A stretch of 64,000 nucleotides of DNA. Origin: Melanocharis versteri (Eukaryota; Chordata; Aves; Passeriformes; Melanocharitidae). The DNA lies in the NCBI GenBank assembly GCA_013397845.1, contig VZTG01002324.1, positions 462,271 through 526,270 of the forward strand, read 5' to 3'. Every line of letters begins with the position of its first letter. Position 1 is the first letter of the stretch. Both the position numbers and the translations under genes were made by a program. The notes beneath the pieces were generated by a model that saw nothing but the letters and a program-made list of their open reading frames with translations, was not told the DNA's origin and did not search any database. Shown piece by piece: positions 50,505 to 63,619 of the stretch.

Positions 50505-50975
50505 GCTTTCCCTACCATGATTGACTTTCTTTTTGCCATGATGAAGAGTCTGAGTGTGAGCTCGCTCTCCGTGTGGGAAAGCAACTCCACACTTTGATAA
50601 CACTTATAATTCTTTCTGTAGACTTCTAACTTTCACTTTCCAGAATGTAGGCTCCAGAGAGATGCCCAGTATTCAAGTAGTGTTATTTTATGGGCATATT
50701 CAGGGGAGCTGTTGGTTTTGTTTCTCTATCTCTTCCTCAGAACCAGATAAGGTTCTTAAAATTCTGTTTGCTTCTGAGATGATGGTTTCACAGAGCTGTC
50801 AAACATACTGCCACTTCCTCTTTGATAGGAATAGATAATTTAGAGCTCACTACTGTTTATAAACTTAAAACTACATTTCCACCAGAATATTGCTTTGCAT
50901 TTATCAATTTTGAATTTCATCTGCTACTTTATTGCTCTATCACTCAGTAATGGGACTCTTCACAATAAAATAACA
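50505..50975 (-). mobile_element. Old, diverged CR1/L3-like fragment, antisense
   Basis: The + strand carries, in order, several blocks known from the 3' region of ancient amniote CR1/L3-type elements. These are a 'gctccagagagatgcccagt' and 'attcaagtagtgttatttta' block, then 'ggttcttaaaattctgtttg', a 'ttagagctcactactgttta' block, 'attgctttgcatttatcaat' and 'tttgaatttcatctgctac' followed by 'tcactcagtaatggga'. The order matches antisense orientation. Divergence is clearly higher than for the other CR1 copies, so the insertion predates them. Boundaries are approximate. No coding content remains. Confidence 0.7.
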
Positions 50976-51171
50976 TCTTGTGTTTAGAATCTAAAGTGTG
51001 TTTAGAATCTGCAGAGCCTTATCTGTATCTTTGCTGGTAATTCACTCTCCACACACGATGTGCAGCTCAGCTCTCAGACCATGTCACTGTGTCCTCCAGC
51101 AGTAACATCTCGCTGTCTTGATAACGTATCATTTTCTACCACCATTTTTCTTACAGCACACAGTTGCATGA
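50976..51171. other. Short spacer with a 13-bp direct repeat
   Basis: Contains the word gtgtttagaatct at 50980-50992 and again at 50998-51010, a short local duplication at the edge of the old CR1 copy. No gene is seen. Confidence 0.6.
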
Positions 51172-51455
51172 AATCATAGTTATCGAATATATTGGCTTGG
51201 AAGAGGCCTTAAAGATCATCCAGTTCTATGGGCAGGGACACTTTCCACTAGACCAGGTTGGTCAAAGCTCCCTCCAACCTGGCCTTGAACACTTCCAGGC
51301 ATGAGGCATCAACAACTTCTCAGGACAACTTGTGCCAGTGTCTCACCACCCCCACATGGAAGAATATTCCTAAAATCTGCCCTCTTTCAGTTCAAAGACA
51401 TTCGCCCTTGTCCTATCACTGTATGTCCTTGTAAAAGTCCCTCTCCAGCTTTCAT
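51172..51455 (-). mobile_element. CR1 LINE 3' fragment, antisense to + strand
   Basis: Begins with a decayed terminal repeat (aatcatagttatcgaat), then 'aggccttaaagatcatccag', 'ctttccactagaccaggttg' and 'ccaacctggccttgaacact'. It goes on to 'gccctctttcagttcaaaga' and 'tgtcctatcactgtatgtcc', ending near 51455. These are standard CR1 3' blocks in antisense, about 280 bp. The 108-codon + frame from 51301 starts inside it and is not a gene. Confidence 0.9.
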
Positions 51456-54400
51456 CAAAGTAATCATCTTTATCCTTAGCTCTCTGAAAATTTATGGAAT
51501 TATTTTTAAAGATTATTTGAGGTTGAACATTGCCAAAGAGCTTTTGAAAGGAGAAATAGATTGTAACAACACTGTGTGCTTACCTACCCAGGCAATGCCC
51601 CATCACACCCTTCTCACAGGTTTCTAGGAACCTGCAGAACCCTACTATTATCTCATATATTGTTAGCCACACTATATGACTAAACTTAACCACGCCTGAA
51701 AGTGTGAAATTTATCTGAAATGAGACACGATCCAAATTTTCATTGTATAGATCCTATTGTAGGAGAGGTAATGTATCAAGAAATGCTTTCTCATGCTCAC
51801 AATGAAATAAAAAGCTTATCCTTCCACATGCATAACATGTTAGTCTAAGTGAACATGAAGTCTATAATATAAAATACATTACCTGCATAAATAGAATTAA
51901 ATTTTAGATTAAAGCAATTTAACAGCCACAAAAGAAGATGAGAATTGGAAGCAGTTTTAAATCAGTTTACAGGGGACAATATCCAGAGGCTGGACCCTAG
52001 TTCAGATCATCTTCCTAAAAATATCATTTTCTTTTCCCCATTAATATCAGAATATATAAGAGTTTCCACACCATCTGTGATTTATCAGCCATAAATTTTT
52101 TTTCCAGTAGGAAACCCTGAACTAAACAAAACATTACTTGACTGAAATTTTTGCAGTACTGAAGCACTATGCAGGAATGCAATGCCATTATTAACAGGGT
52201 TGTTAGAGGTGTGACACTGCCTCAAAAGGACAACATGTTTTATTAGACAAACTCATATGGCCAATCTTTCAGCAATAGCATTCTTCTCCCAGGCTGAAAA
52301 GAAAAAAGGAAACCTTTCAAAGGTAATGCAAGCAGAGAACACTAGGTCTGAGATAAATAGATATGTTAATTGGGAAATAGCTAAGACAAAAGGCGGTTAG
52401 AAGTATTGGAACAGAGGAGATGTAATGGGAAAAGGTGATAAGATAGTTTTGTCTTACAGTAAAAGATGAGAGATTTCTTGCTGGCAGCACATGACATGAT
52501 AGTTTGGGAGGGAGAGAGGAAATGATCACATGCCATAAAAAAGATATCTCTATCATGTTCATGATTTTTACTGTTCAGTAAAAATATATTGTGAACTTTT
52601 ATAGCAAACGTGGACTCATCTGTAAATTTTGCTTGATTGATTTATTATTTTTCTGTTTAAGGAATGAGGTACCAAAGTTTTTAACAGGTTGGCACAACGA
52701 AAATAGAGAAAAAAAGAGTGTTTTCTAGCTCATAATTTTGTTTTAAAATGGTTCAAAAATAAAGCCTCAGTAAATGCTAAGATTTTATACTTGCTGGATC
52801 TGAAAGCAAGCCTGCTGCTTAAAACCACCAGATTTCCCATTGCTGTAGTTAAATTCCTGTATAATAGACATTTTAAACAGTGAAAATTAGGACTAACATT
52901 TTTTGAATAATCTGTAAGGATAATATCAATTTAGAAAAAGGCGTGAGCATTTTTTAACCTTAAAAAAAATATTTCCTGAGCTGATTTTCAGAACAACCCT
53001 GCAATAACAAGCTAAGCAGATAAATACAACTATTGACAGAGAGATAGTATTTTACCAGAGACACAAGATAAATTTCAAGCCAAAAAGATTTTTAAATTTT
53101 TTCAACATTATTAAAATTCAAGACGTTTAAAATCGGAACAACTAAAAAAAAAGAAACTAAAGTATAGAACTATGATAATATGAAAAACAATTACTAAAGA
53201 CATTGCTAGATGCTATACCTCTACTATAAAAAACAAAGCACTGCATATATGATTTCTTATTGTGTGTATAGGTAAATTATATGACAGTCACAGACTTGGT
53301 TATCGTCAATGGACAGGCTACGTTCATAAAAATTTTAAAAATATATACTATATTATGCCTTATTACTCATTGACTGACCTATAGATTGACTATATTGCAA
53401 AAGGTGCATTTAAAACAATTTTCTTGCTATGCTGTTACTATTATTTACAATACCTCGACAAGTGCTCCATCATAGAAACCTTTTTGCTTGCTACCATGTA
53501 AAAAAATATTTACTTCTGATTGAAGAACAAACTTGTTTGAGGTAGCCGCCTAATGACACATTTAATGAATAAGCAGCCATTCTGGATGGAATAGAATCTC
53601 TACTTTCAATATAAATGAATATGTTTCTAACAAATACTACAAAATAAAGCTTGATTGTTTTTTCTCCTACACTGTGATAAATGTGCATTATAGAAAAGAA
53701 GTGGAGAGTTAAAAAAATCACTTAAATGTAAATATAATACATTGTGCACAGCAAGTTTAAAGTTTCCATCCTGTCCTCAGTGATTTACAGCTCCACACAT
53801 TTGCTTTATCATTCTATCAAGGTTTTCTGTTTGTTTTGTTTCTGCTTTGCTTTGTTTAATTCATAAAACCAGAGTGGAATGGAAATCTGTAATCGTGTCC
53901 TAAGGCACACTCTTCAGTACAAACAAAATCATCAAAAAACAAGCTTTCCTTGCTTTCATAACATGATAGTTTAAATTTACATTATGAGTATCACTTGTTG
54001 TTCATCCATTTAATCCAAGCAAAACACAGAATAGTCATTAGGTGTGTTCTAATTTGTGATATGGATTCAGTACCTTCACTCTGCACGCATAGAACAGTGG
54101 CACACAGCAGTGTTACTGATGAAGATGGCATCCCCTTTTTACTCTTCATAGTCAGTGACAAAAGAAAGATGGCCTTTTCCTAACAGTGATTTGAAATTCT
54201 TGGGGTTTAATTTCAGATTTGAATGGTTGTGGTGTCCTGTCTGTTCCCCTGCAGCTGATTCTAAACATACCTAGGGTGATCAGGCTATTGTAACTAAAGT
54301 TGGGCCTTAATCACTGAAATACCACTCACTGCAAATCCTCTACATGGAGCTGAGCCTTTGTATGTGTAAATGTGTGCATAGTTATTCCCATGAAAAGACA

Positions 54401-56023
54401 ACCTAACAGAAATAGAAACCTCTCATTATAATATTTTCTGTATGTTAATACCACATGTAAAGCCACAGGCTTCCTCAACATGGAGATGCTTCCAATCTAA
54501 ACCCTGGAAATGAAGGCTGAGGATGTTAGCTCATAAAGGACAGGGAAGGAAAGTGGCAGATTGCCTAAGCTACAGGTTGAAACATTCTGCTGTTTATTTA
54601 GTCCCCAAATTATTTAATGCAAAAGATGGAAACAAGCAAGGACTAACAGCTGTGCTCTCCTCTGTGGATCCCTGATTTACAAAGTACAGATGGAAAAAGA
54701 ATCAGAGTCACATCATCTCTTGGCATTTGTCAGGATAAATCAGCACATGCCATGGACCACAAGAGAACTAGATTATAAACCATTCTGCTATTTGTATTCC
54801 AACACAATAATTCTAATGCTAGTGCACTAGCATCAGCTACCAGGCACTTATGAATAACAAACTTCATAGTATTTATCCTAAAAAAAATTCCCCGATTTTA
54901 AAATTTGTTTTTGTCTGTGTAATACCAGCCATTTTTTAATCCCTGCTCAGTGTATTAGGATTCTCAGTAAATAATTGCAGCCAGAGCATCATAAATCATT
55001 TACAGTATATAGTGTTGCTTGAAGAGCCCCCAAAACAAATACTCACCGTCTGCGAGAAATGTAAATCATCATTTCAGAGGAAGGGCACATGTGGCAGCCA
55101 GGCCAATGTCAGTCAGCCCCATTAATTATGAAATTATTTATTTATTTATTAACATTTCTTCTTGAGAATCTAACCAGCTCACACAGATTGTCTCCAGGGA
55201 AACCGCTACGAAATACATTCAGGACCAACTTCATTCCTTGTAGAGCTGCGTTAAAATACCTGGGGTATTTTAGCATATCCTAATCAGCAGTACCTGCCTA
55301 ACCGTGAAACAGGCAGTTTGCCCTATGCCTCTATCCCCCTACACTTTTGAAAATAGCATTGAAACCAGCATTGGGCAGCTGCCAACAAAGCCATGACAAT
55401 ATCCTGTGGTCTTAGAAGAATCGTTTGCTTGCTATCAAAGCATCATCTCCCAAAACAAAAAAATGGAAAGAGGTATATGGCCATAAAACAAAATCAACAC
55501 AGGGTAAACCACAGGGCTTAAGTTCCACACAGACACAGCTAATAAAGCACAGAAAAGAAGCAGATGAAGCCTCGTCTGGACACACAGCTAACTCTAAACT
55601 GTGTTCCTTGAGGCAACAACTAACCAACATAAGTCACAGGCATGGATCAAGAATCAAGATGTTAGCTCTGATTTTCATTTTTAAAATAAATATTTATACA
55701 CAAATTACTCTGCTTTGTGTAAATACACTGGTAATAAGTGTATATGCGTATAATAAAGCCAAATTTTCAAACCTTTGATTTGAAACAGAGTAGCTTGGAG
55801 TAAATTGCTATAAAATACTCTTTCCTACAGCTGCTCAGCCTGATGGACTTTGGACATAAACCTCCCAGGAGATGTCATTTTGGGTACCTGGTAGATCAAA
55901 ATGTCTATGGCAACATGTCAAACCCAAAACTGAATGCCTTCCATCAGAAAATCTATTGCCTCTGTAAGCAGAATGTTACCTACAAAACTGATTTCATCAG
56001 CACTTAACACCTCACCCCAAGAA
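51456..56023. other. Unique non-coding sequence
   Basis: No gene is supported. A 117-codon + frame at 55425-55778 has no recognisable domain and overlaps an equally long frame on the other strand. A patch at about 55020-55240 is rich in homeodomain-type AT motifs (attaattatg) between more complex sequence and could be a conserved non-coding element, which cannot be tested here. Confidence 0.5.
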
Positions 56024-56045
56024 AACACACACACACACACACACA
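56024..56045. repeat. Short (AC)n microsatellite
   Basis: About ten AC units without interruption, in otherwise ordinary sequence. Confidence 0.9.
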
Positions 56046-58912
56046 GAGATTTGCCTTTCTATGAACAAACACTGCATTTTTGTCAACGGACTCTTACATT
56101 AAAACTACAGCTTTTAAAGTACTTCCAGCACTACTGGTAAGAACAATCTCTAGAGTTTAAGACATTTAAACTTATTAGCCAAAAAGGAGTCTACAAAACA
56201 TGCCACAGAGTTTGGGTCAATCTTTAATACCTGTTACTGTGAGAAAATCTTAACTTTATTTACAAGCTGAATTCATCCAAACTGGAATTTGTTGTTTCCA
56301 GCTATAAAACTAAACTATCTTTCTCTTATATGCATTTTGCTAAATTCTTTGTTCAATACATGCTTTCAAGTTGCATTTATACACATTTCATGTTAGTCTT
56401 TGTTGTTAGGTGTTTTTATTTAAATTTGCCCTATTCATTTTGAAAACAGAGAGAAAAATCATTATGCTCCTCTTCATCTGTTGAGAAAATTCCCCTTACA
56501 GTTAAAAATGGTAAAGCTACAGAAATGTGACTCAACCAAGGATGTTACCTCAGAGTTATAGATGAAGAGCATGAGTCTACATCATTAGATCTGTTTGCTT
56601 TAGAAACAACAAACCATGTCCAAAGATTGATTTAATGCTGTGATCTCTGAATTGGTTTCATAGAGGAAGAGAGGGCCGTTAACACAAAACAATTCATTCA
56701 TTTACTGATTCCCACAAATCTCAGTCATAATTCCTTAAGCCATGGATAGTCCACAGAGCTGGGAATAAAGAGCACTCTGCAAAAGACATCCCGTAAGAAG
56801 TGTGAAAAAAGATACAAGACTGGGCCTTAAATTTTCACAGCAGAAACCTGCCAAGGAAGTAGCTACCCCCGGCGTCAGCTGTCTTGGACACAAGTAATTG
56901 CACTTGACCTCAGCCTTCTCACAAACTACTGTGCTGGGCTGACATTTGCACCTCCCAAGACTCAGCCACACCACTGATCTGATGCTGAATACTCATTCAG
57001 TTGTGTCAGTCCTGACTGCACACACGTACCTACAACACTCTCAGTTAGCAGCTTAGAAAACCTCATCAGTTGCTTTGTGACTCTTTTGAAGAAAAGAAGT
57101 CCCTGTGCTTGTCAGCCTTAATGTCCTGGTGACACCAGAAACTAGCATACTTTCAGAGGTCTGCTGAGAAATCAAACACACCCTGCTTCACATACTCTTT
57201 TTTCTGATTTAAGCTTACAAATTATTAATGTTATGGTTCTTGAAAAGTCATTCTGGGGTGTACATTTATTAAGATGTTATTAAATGTACTGAAACACACT
57301 AACACAGCATGAAAAAATGCTTGGAGTGCTGTCGGAATGCAGATAAGACTGCACTGAAATAAAATTGTACTATGTCCCACTTTAGTAAGATTAAAAAAGA
57401 ATAGGGTTTTTGAGACATGTTATCTTGCAATAGGAAATAACTGTTGGCCAGCTAAAGCATGGCAGTATCAAGCACTAAAAATCAGCAGTCTACATTAACG
57501 TAGATGATTTAACTCAAGGTCTCCCACATTGAACTGAAATGTTGAAATAAGGGTGGCTCCCAGTAGATTTTCACAAATATTTCCAGATATTCATGCAGTA
57601 ATAACCTTACATCAGATTCACACAAGTCCCTTTTCCCTACCTGCCTATAAGACTGCAGGATACCAGTACTAACACTAAGCATAAACGAAGAGTTATAACT
57701 TCTTATCCTTCTGGAAACAATGACAGCAGTGATTAGAAAAGAAACACCTTTCTTAAAGTGACCAACAGTATCAAAAGAAAAGCAGTTTAAAATACTAAAC
57801 CAAAACCAGCCTGGTAATTTACACACATGTTTTTTCTGTAGCTTTTCTTGAAGCTTTGCTTTCTTTTACGCTTGAAAAGTTCCAAATACTTACAAAGACT
57901 GCCAACTCTGCTCCTCGAGTTCTCTAATAATTGATCTTTTTTGTTTTATCTGAGAATATATAAATATATATACAGGTATGTGTTTATATCTTACTGGGTG
58001 CTAACTCTCAGCAGTGAGTTCTGCAAGGAGAGTAACTCTGATCCCAGAAATGGGTTAAACTACTGAGCTCTTTACTGCTTGTTGCACATAATGTGATGTG
58101 TAATTGCTGTGACCACAAGACAAGTATGTCCCAAACTGACAATTTCTAATTGCTTCTACTTTCCCACTTCCAACACAATGTACTTGAATGCACAGACCTA
58201 AAAGTCTAACTTTTCTGTTTCCTCTGCCTGCCAGCCTTGCCAAAGATCTTTCTTAATGGAGAATTGGCCTGAAGAACTGACTGAAAGAATTGCTGCCTAT
58301 GGAACACCGTTCTCCAGTTCACAGGCAGCTTTCCTGTTTGCCTATCAATTAATAAAGATAGGAAAGCTCACTGCTCAGAATTCTTCATCCACACTAAGGC
58401 AAAAGCACACCCTAATACTGCAGAGATGGTCTGTCCAGGTTCAGTCATGGGTTTGGATTGCAAGTATGTCTGTGTCTGATTATGCAGTATTTGTCAGTCT
58501 GATGAAAATGGTATGGAAACAGGCAGGAGCTCCCAGAAAATACTGACCTGCAGAAGCAACTTCCTAAAGAGTTTGCTGACCATGAAGCACAACTTTACAG
58601 AGCACTTTTTCCAGATGAATTTTAGTGAATAAAAAGAAGAAAAAAAAAAAGGAAAAGAGTTAAGAAGAGTGACTTGTGCTTTTGGCACCTGTTTGCTTCC
58701 TGTGGTCTCCAAATGGAACCCTGTGCTGTTTTTGCTAATCCATCTCTGAGCTGACAGAGGTGCAAGTTGTAAGCCACAGATTGCATGCCGTGCTAGAGAA
58801 TGGCAGAGCTCAATAAAAACTATTATTTCAAGGCCTATATCTCATCTATTATTAAACCTGTGAAAAGAGTTTTAATTTCCTGTGCAATTATATGGTGCAA
58901 TGTCATATTTTA
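56046..58912. other. Unique non-coding sequence
   Basis: No gene is supported. A 96-codon + frame at 58256-58546, starting with residues MENWPEELTERIAAYG, is the longest open frame here outside repeats. I recognise no family, and it has no neighbouring exon or splice context that I can defend. A TA-rich run lies at 57955-57974. Confidence 0.5.
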
Positions 58913-58942
58913 GGGGGGGTGAAGGGGGGAAGGGAAAGAGGG
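58913..58942 (+). other. Candidate G-quadruplex motif
   Basis: Four G runs (7, 6, 3 and 3 long) are separated by loops of 4, 2 and 5 bases, which fits the common G3+N1-7 pattern on the + strand. It stands alone in AT-rich DNA. Folding is a prediction from the pattern only. Confidence 0.75.
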
Positions 58943-61900
58943 CTTGCTTTTGATCAAAAACCTGTTTTCCATATTTTATGGTTTAGATAGCTATGCACCT
59001 TGGGACCTAATCTGAAACTCAAATACATCTCTTCAGTCAGAATTTGAGTAAATCCACTTAACTCCTTAATTATTCCAATTTTTCCTCATCAAGGAAGATA
59101 AACTGCTAATGCCTTGCAGTTTGGAACACTGCAAGCCAATGTTGTCTTTTCATCCATGTGTAGATTTCTTTCTTATGCAAAGTAACAAAGGATAATTAAT
59201 GCAATTTTCAATTAATTCATACAATTATTTGACTAATGCTTCCATGTCATGTGTGACACAAAACAAATTCTCTATTACTTTTATTTATTTTCTACTTAGC
59301 AGTGATTAATAAACAATCCATAACAATGACCCCTTTCTATAAAAATACAGTATCAATTTATATTCTTATATTCTTACTGGGGATAAGCTCACAGAAAATG
59401 TGTTTTTGGAAAAGGAAAAACAAACCCAAAAGACTCCCTGTTTAAACAGCACTAGGGCTTCTTTGCACAGTGACAGAAGCAGAAAGCCCCAGTGGGGCTG
59501 GAGACTCATCTGTGAGACTGTGAAAAAGAAGCAGCTTCTGACCTTTTGTAACCACTCTCAGCTATGTGTTGTATCATCACGGAATTAAAATTCTTTTATC
59601 CTGCTCTTCTCTTTCAGAAAGTATGTGGAACAAAAATTTCAGAGGAAATTGGGTTTTTCACCATTTACACAGAGACTGCATCTTTACGTGCCTCAGTGTT
59701 CAGCGTCCAAATGTACTGTCACTTTGATTATAGACAAGATAATGAAATATTGAATAAATATTCATAGGAATTCAGGAAGGGATTATGATAAAAGGAAATG
59801 AAACCACTATGTACAAGGCAAATAAGAAATGATTAGCTATCTCAGATTAGGGAAGGTATAGCTGCAGGTCAAGTGTAGGAAGGAGAAACTCACTTCACAT
59901 GGTGCCTCAATCAGGTAGAGGATGAATCCCTGCAGCCCATTTATGAAGTCTTAAAAACAAATGAAACAGTTATAGTTTTAGAAAGGGCTTACTAGAAGTA
60001 CATAAAATAACTCAAGGGCAGTTGTGGTATTTACAGAGATGTACATACATAAACCCACATGAATATATATATGTATGTGTGGGTAGATAGATAGGGAGAG
60101 AAAGAATAGATCAGGAAATCAATCTCATCTTCTTTCTTAAATGGCGAGGAAGAAAACGAGACATTGATTTCCAAATGCACTGTGGAGAAAATTGGAGGTT
60201 CTGTGTAGCAAAACTGAATGCACAAACTAACAAATTGCCAAATTTGTTCATGTGAACCAAAATGTATGTACGTGGAAAACACCACTACATTTTATGAATG
60301 GTAACAAAGGCAGCATTTCCACAGAGGGAGCATCAACGTTTTCTTCTACTCTGTTAACCATTCAGACAGGGAACAGAAAAGAATGGCAAAAGAGGAAAGA
60401 ATAAAAAAATGCTTTTTAAAAATGAAAAAATTGCCAGATACTTTGAAATAGTAAAGCAGAAAAACTCAATATTCATGGAGATGATTTTTCGGAGTTATTA
60501 CATGTATGAGTAAACTAACATATTCATCTCCTCTTACTAGAGGAAAAACATTATATGGTCAGACTGAACGCTTTTAGAAACACCTGTGCAATCTGTGCTA
60601 TCTCTGAAGTTCACCTATATTATACATCATCTTTGATAGACTTTAGAGGTATAACTGCTATCAGAGTTTCTGCATCAAGGTGGAACTTAAATATTCTGTC
60701 TCAAATTTGCTGTTACAGCTCTGCTGTTTTTGACTCTTGCAGGCAGTTAGGTATCCTGGCTTTTTTTTGTAGCTGCAATTTATACTGAAAGTTGTAAAAA
60801 ACTGTTCATCTGCCCCCCAGAACAAGCATAGGAGAATGAAGAGAACCTAATCCAATTTTTTTCCAGGTTCTCTAGACTAGAAGAAAGAAAGAAAAGAAAC
60901 AAAAGTAGATTAAATCTACTAAGACAGCATGAGTGTCATGGACGCATTATCTTATCAGGCAGAGCTCTGACAAGGTATAGAAGTCAGAGAGATAAAATAG
61001 AACATTGTAGAAAAGTCAAAATGAATGAAGAAACAGAAAAAGAGAAAGGAAGGATTTAAATCTTTCCCTTCAAATCATAGAAATGTTGAGGTTTTTGATG
61101 TAGTATTCTGCAAGTTTTTGGTGCCATTCTATGATTTACACTTCCACAACTCAATCTTGAAAAGCTGTTTAGCATTATTCTTCATTAAACTAATATGTCA
61201 GAGGGTAGTTAAGTTTCTACTATTTGGTGCTTTGTCCATATTCTTTTTTGCAGTGCCCACAACAAATAAGATGCTATTCAGTTATGAATTACTTCATTGA
61301 TTGAATTAAATATTATATTAATTTCATGTATAATACACATGGTTTATCTTCACTGTCATGTATTATTCTACTGAAAAAAGGTATTTAAAATTGGTAGGAA
61401 CCTGATTTAACCACAGGCACTTTTCTGGGACATCACCATTACAGGGTAGCTGCTAGTCAAGATCACTCTCTGTAAAACCCTTAACAAATTGTTATGGTGA
61501 AGGTCTCCATTTAACTGAAACAAGCATATAGTGCATATATTTTTATGCTTCTGTGCAGTACAAACTAATTGAGAGCACAATTACGTGATAGTGCAAGACA
61601 TGAAAGATATTATTGTTGCCCTTCTTAGTCACCTGAAAGCTGGCTACAAGGATGAATTCTTGAAATGCTAATGATCTGATTATTGTAACAAAACATTATC
61701 TTATTTGCACTCACATAATCTTCCATTCCGGTGTGTCATCCAGACTGTTTCTTGCTTTGGCTACATTTGGAAGGCCAACTCATAGTTCAGTCGAGCCATA
61801 TGGCTGAGAAAATGCTGGGAGGAATTTCATATTCTTGCCTCTTTTTACTGGTTACTGGAGTCACTTAAATTGCAAACCTTTAAGATCTCAAGGTGAGTCT

Positions 61901-62232
61901 CAAGCAGACATGGCTGTCAGTAAGCAATACAATTTTTCAAGTCTTTTATAATAAAAGTATTCTCTTTTGAAATGACTTAAGCTTTTAGGCCAGCATTGTA
62001 AAGGCTACTCACGAGCCAAAAGGAAGGAATGACATGAGGCATTTTAAAATGTTTGAATAAATTTAAAAATCTGGCCAAAAAGAATTCAAATTTCATTTAA
62101 ATTAAATTAAGCCAATCCTTTTGGTCCATTGCTTCATGACAGAAGCATTAACCACAAAAAAATCCTACTGATACACTACAAGAACTGAAACTGAACTTTT
62201 TTAATGGGAAGTTACCTCCCTGATTCTCTACC
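58943..62232. other. Unique AT-rich non-coding sequence
   Basis: No gene or recognisable mobile element in 3.3 kb. A short TA/TG then GATA-type patch lies at about 60064-60095. Frames are under 95 codons with no known motifs. Confidence 0.6.
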
Positions 62233-62252
62233 AAAAAAAAAAAAAAAAAAAA
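62233..62252 (+). repeat. A20 homopolymer
   Basis: Twenty consecutive A. I see no retroposed gene or SINE directly upstream, so it is listed only as a simple repeat. Confidence 0.95.
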
Positions 62253-63547
62253 GGTTTAAAAACTTATTATAAACTTTATAGTTAATAAATCTAGCCTGGT
62301 ACTGAAGGTAATCAGAGAAATGTTGGAGTTATTTCCACTACACTGGTCCTGAAGTGTTCACATCTGTTAGCATTCAGAGAATATTTTCATAAATGCAGAA
62401 ATCTTTAATCTTTCCTCTCTCTCTATAAAACTCCCCGTATAAATATAAATTGCATTATTAAGACAGGGAAACAAATTTAGCTCAGCCTGCAATCTGAGTG
62501 TGTTTTGAACCAGGGTAGGGATCTAACCCACTCCAGAAGGTGATAAACCATCAAGTTCAGATACAATTTCAGATGCTATGATTTCTCAAGCTTCAAAATA
62601 TTCAGGAATCATATGTGATCCTTATGTAGCCATCATATATTGGTGAAATTATTCAAATTCTACACGTAGCACTCAGTGTTGAATGACATTTCCTTGTTGT
62701 TTTGTCAAGTCAGGTCTCCATACACCACCACTCCTTCGGACGTCTGATGCCAGCCTTGGCTCATTTGTAAAAGGGGGAAAATTAATACATTTGGTTGTTT
62801 GGCTTTGTGACTGTGCTTCTCATCACAAACAGCAGTCTCTGACTTCTGACTGTCCGTTTGAAAGACATGACGTGAAATGCCATGAAATGAGCACTGGGTA
62901 GCTATGCTTATTCCATGACTGAGAGCCAGTGCAGAATGTTGGGTTTGCCTTGAATTTACTGGGCAGGAGGAAAGGCAATCAGCTTTACTATGAAAAAACA
63001 CATTGAAATAAGAAAATTACTCACTGCTGAGATTTCAAGACTTAGAGTATTTAATTCCTCATTTTTAGTAATCAAAGCTTGTAATATAAATTAGTTACTA
63101 GGTGATATTCCCTGCAAGCAAAGGAGCTTGCAAAACAGAAGAGTCATAAAATATTTGTATGGCATGGGGCAGCAACAAACACCACCAAAACCAAAAAGTT
63201 GTTAACAAATAAACAGATACCAGCAGATAACTGGGTATTGTCAGCCGTTAATAGATAAAAAATTTGTTCTGCATTTGGACAAAGAAATGAGTTTTAGGTG
63301 ATGATAAACTATTTTCCATTTTATAGAATGGATTAGTTAAATATTTGAGCCATTTTATGACAGTAAGTCTAGAAAACTTGCATCTGAGGGTTCTCCAGGA
63401 ACCACTTTCAACCACTAATGTTCTTTTCCATTAAGTCTTGCAATACTGAGGAAGAACTAGGCAGCTGATAGAAAACTAATGAGTTGATAATGTGCATATA
63501 AACAGATAAACAGGATGAGGTATGTAATTACAGGCTTATGAGTCTCC
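62253..63547. other. Unique non-coding sequence
   Basis: No gene is supported. Two overlapping frames on opposite strands at about 62683-63001 (72 and 98 codons) show no recognisable protein similarity. Nothing else is seen. Confidence 0.55.
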
Positions 63548-63619
63548 AAAAAAAAAAAAAAAAAAAAANNNNNNNNNNNNNNNNNNNNNNNNNNNNNNNN
63601 NNNNAAAAAAAAAAAAAAA
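63548..63619 (+). repeat. Poly-A run interrupted by a 36-N assembly gap
   Basis: Twenty-one A (63548-63568), then 36 N (63569-63604), then fifteen A (63605-63619). The gap lies wholly inside a homopolymer, so it is most simply a sequencing failure within one long poly-A tract. Whether the tract is the tail of a retroposed element cannot be told. Confidence 0.95.

Noticed and set aside
50980..51010. A 13-bp direct repeat (gtgtttagaatct) as a target-site duplication
   Set aside because: The copies are only 5 bp apart, so they do not flank any insertion. A local slippage duplication is more likely.
51301..51627. A 108-codon + frame
   Set aside because: It starts inside an antisense CR1 3' end and continues into unique AT-rich sequence.
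55425..55778. A 117-codon + frame with a 72-codon frame on the opposite strand
   Set aside because: There is no recognisable domain, and the tail runs into AT-rich non-coding DNA. Overlapping open frames on both strands suggest low stop density, not coding.
58256..58546. A 96-codon + frame starting MENWPEEL
   Set aside because: It is the longest open frame at 56046-58912, but no known family, no exon context and no upstream promoter evidence. A frame of this length is expected by chance in 64 kb.
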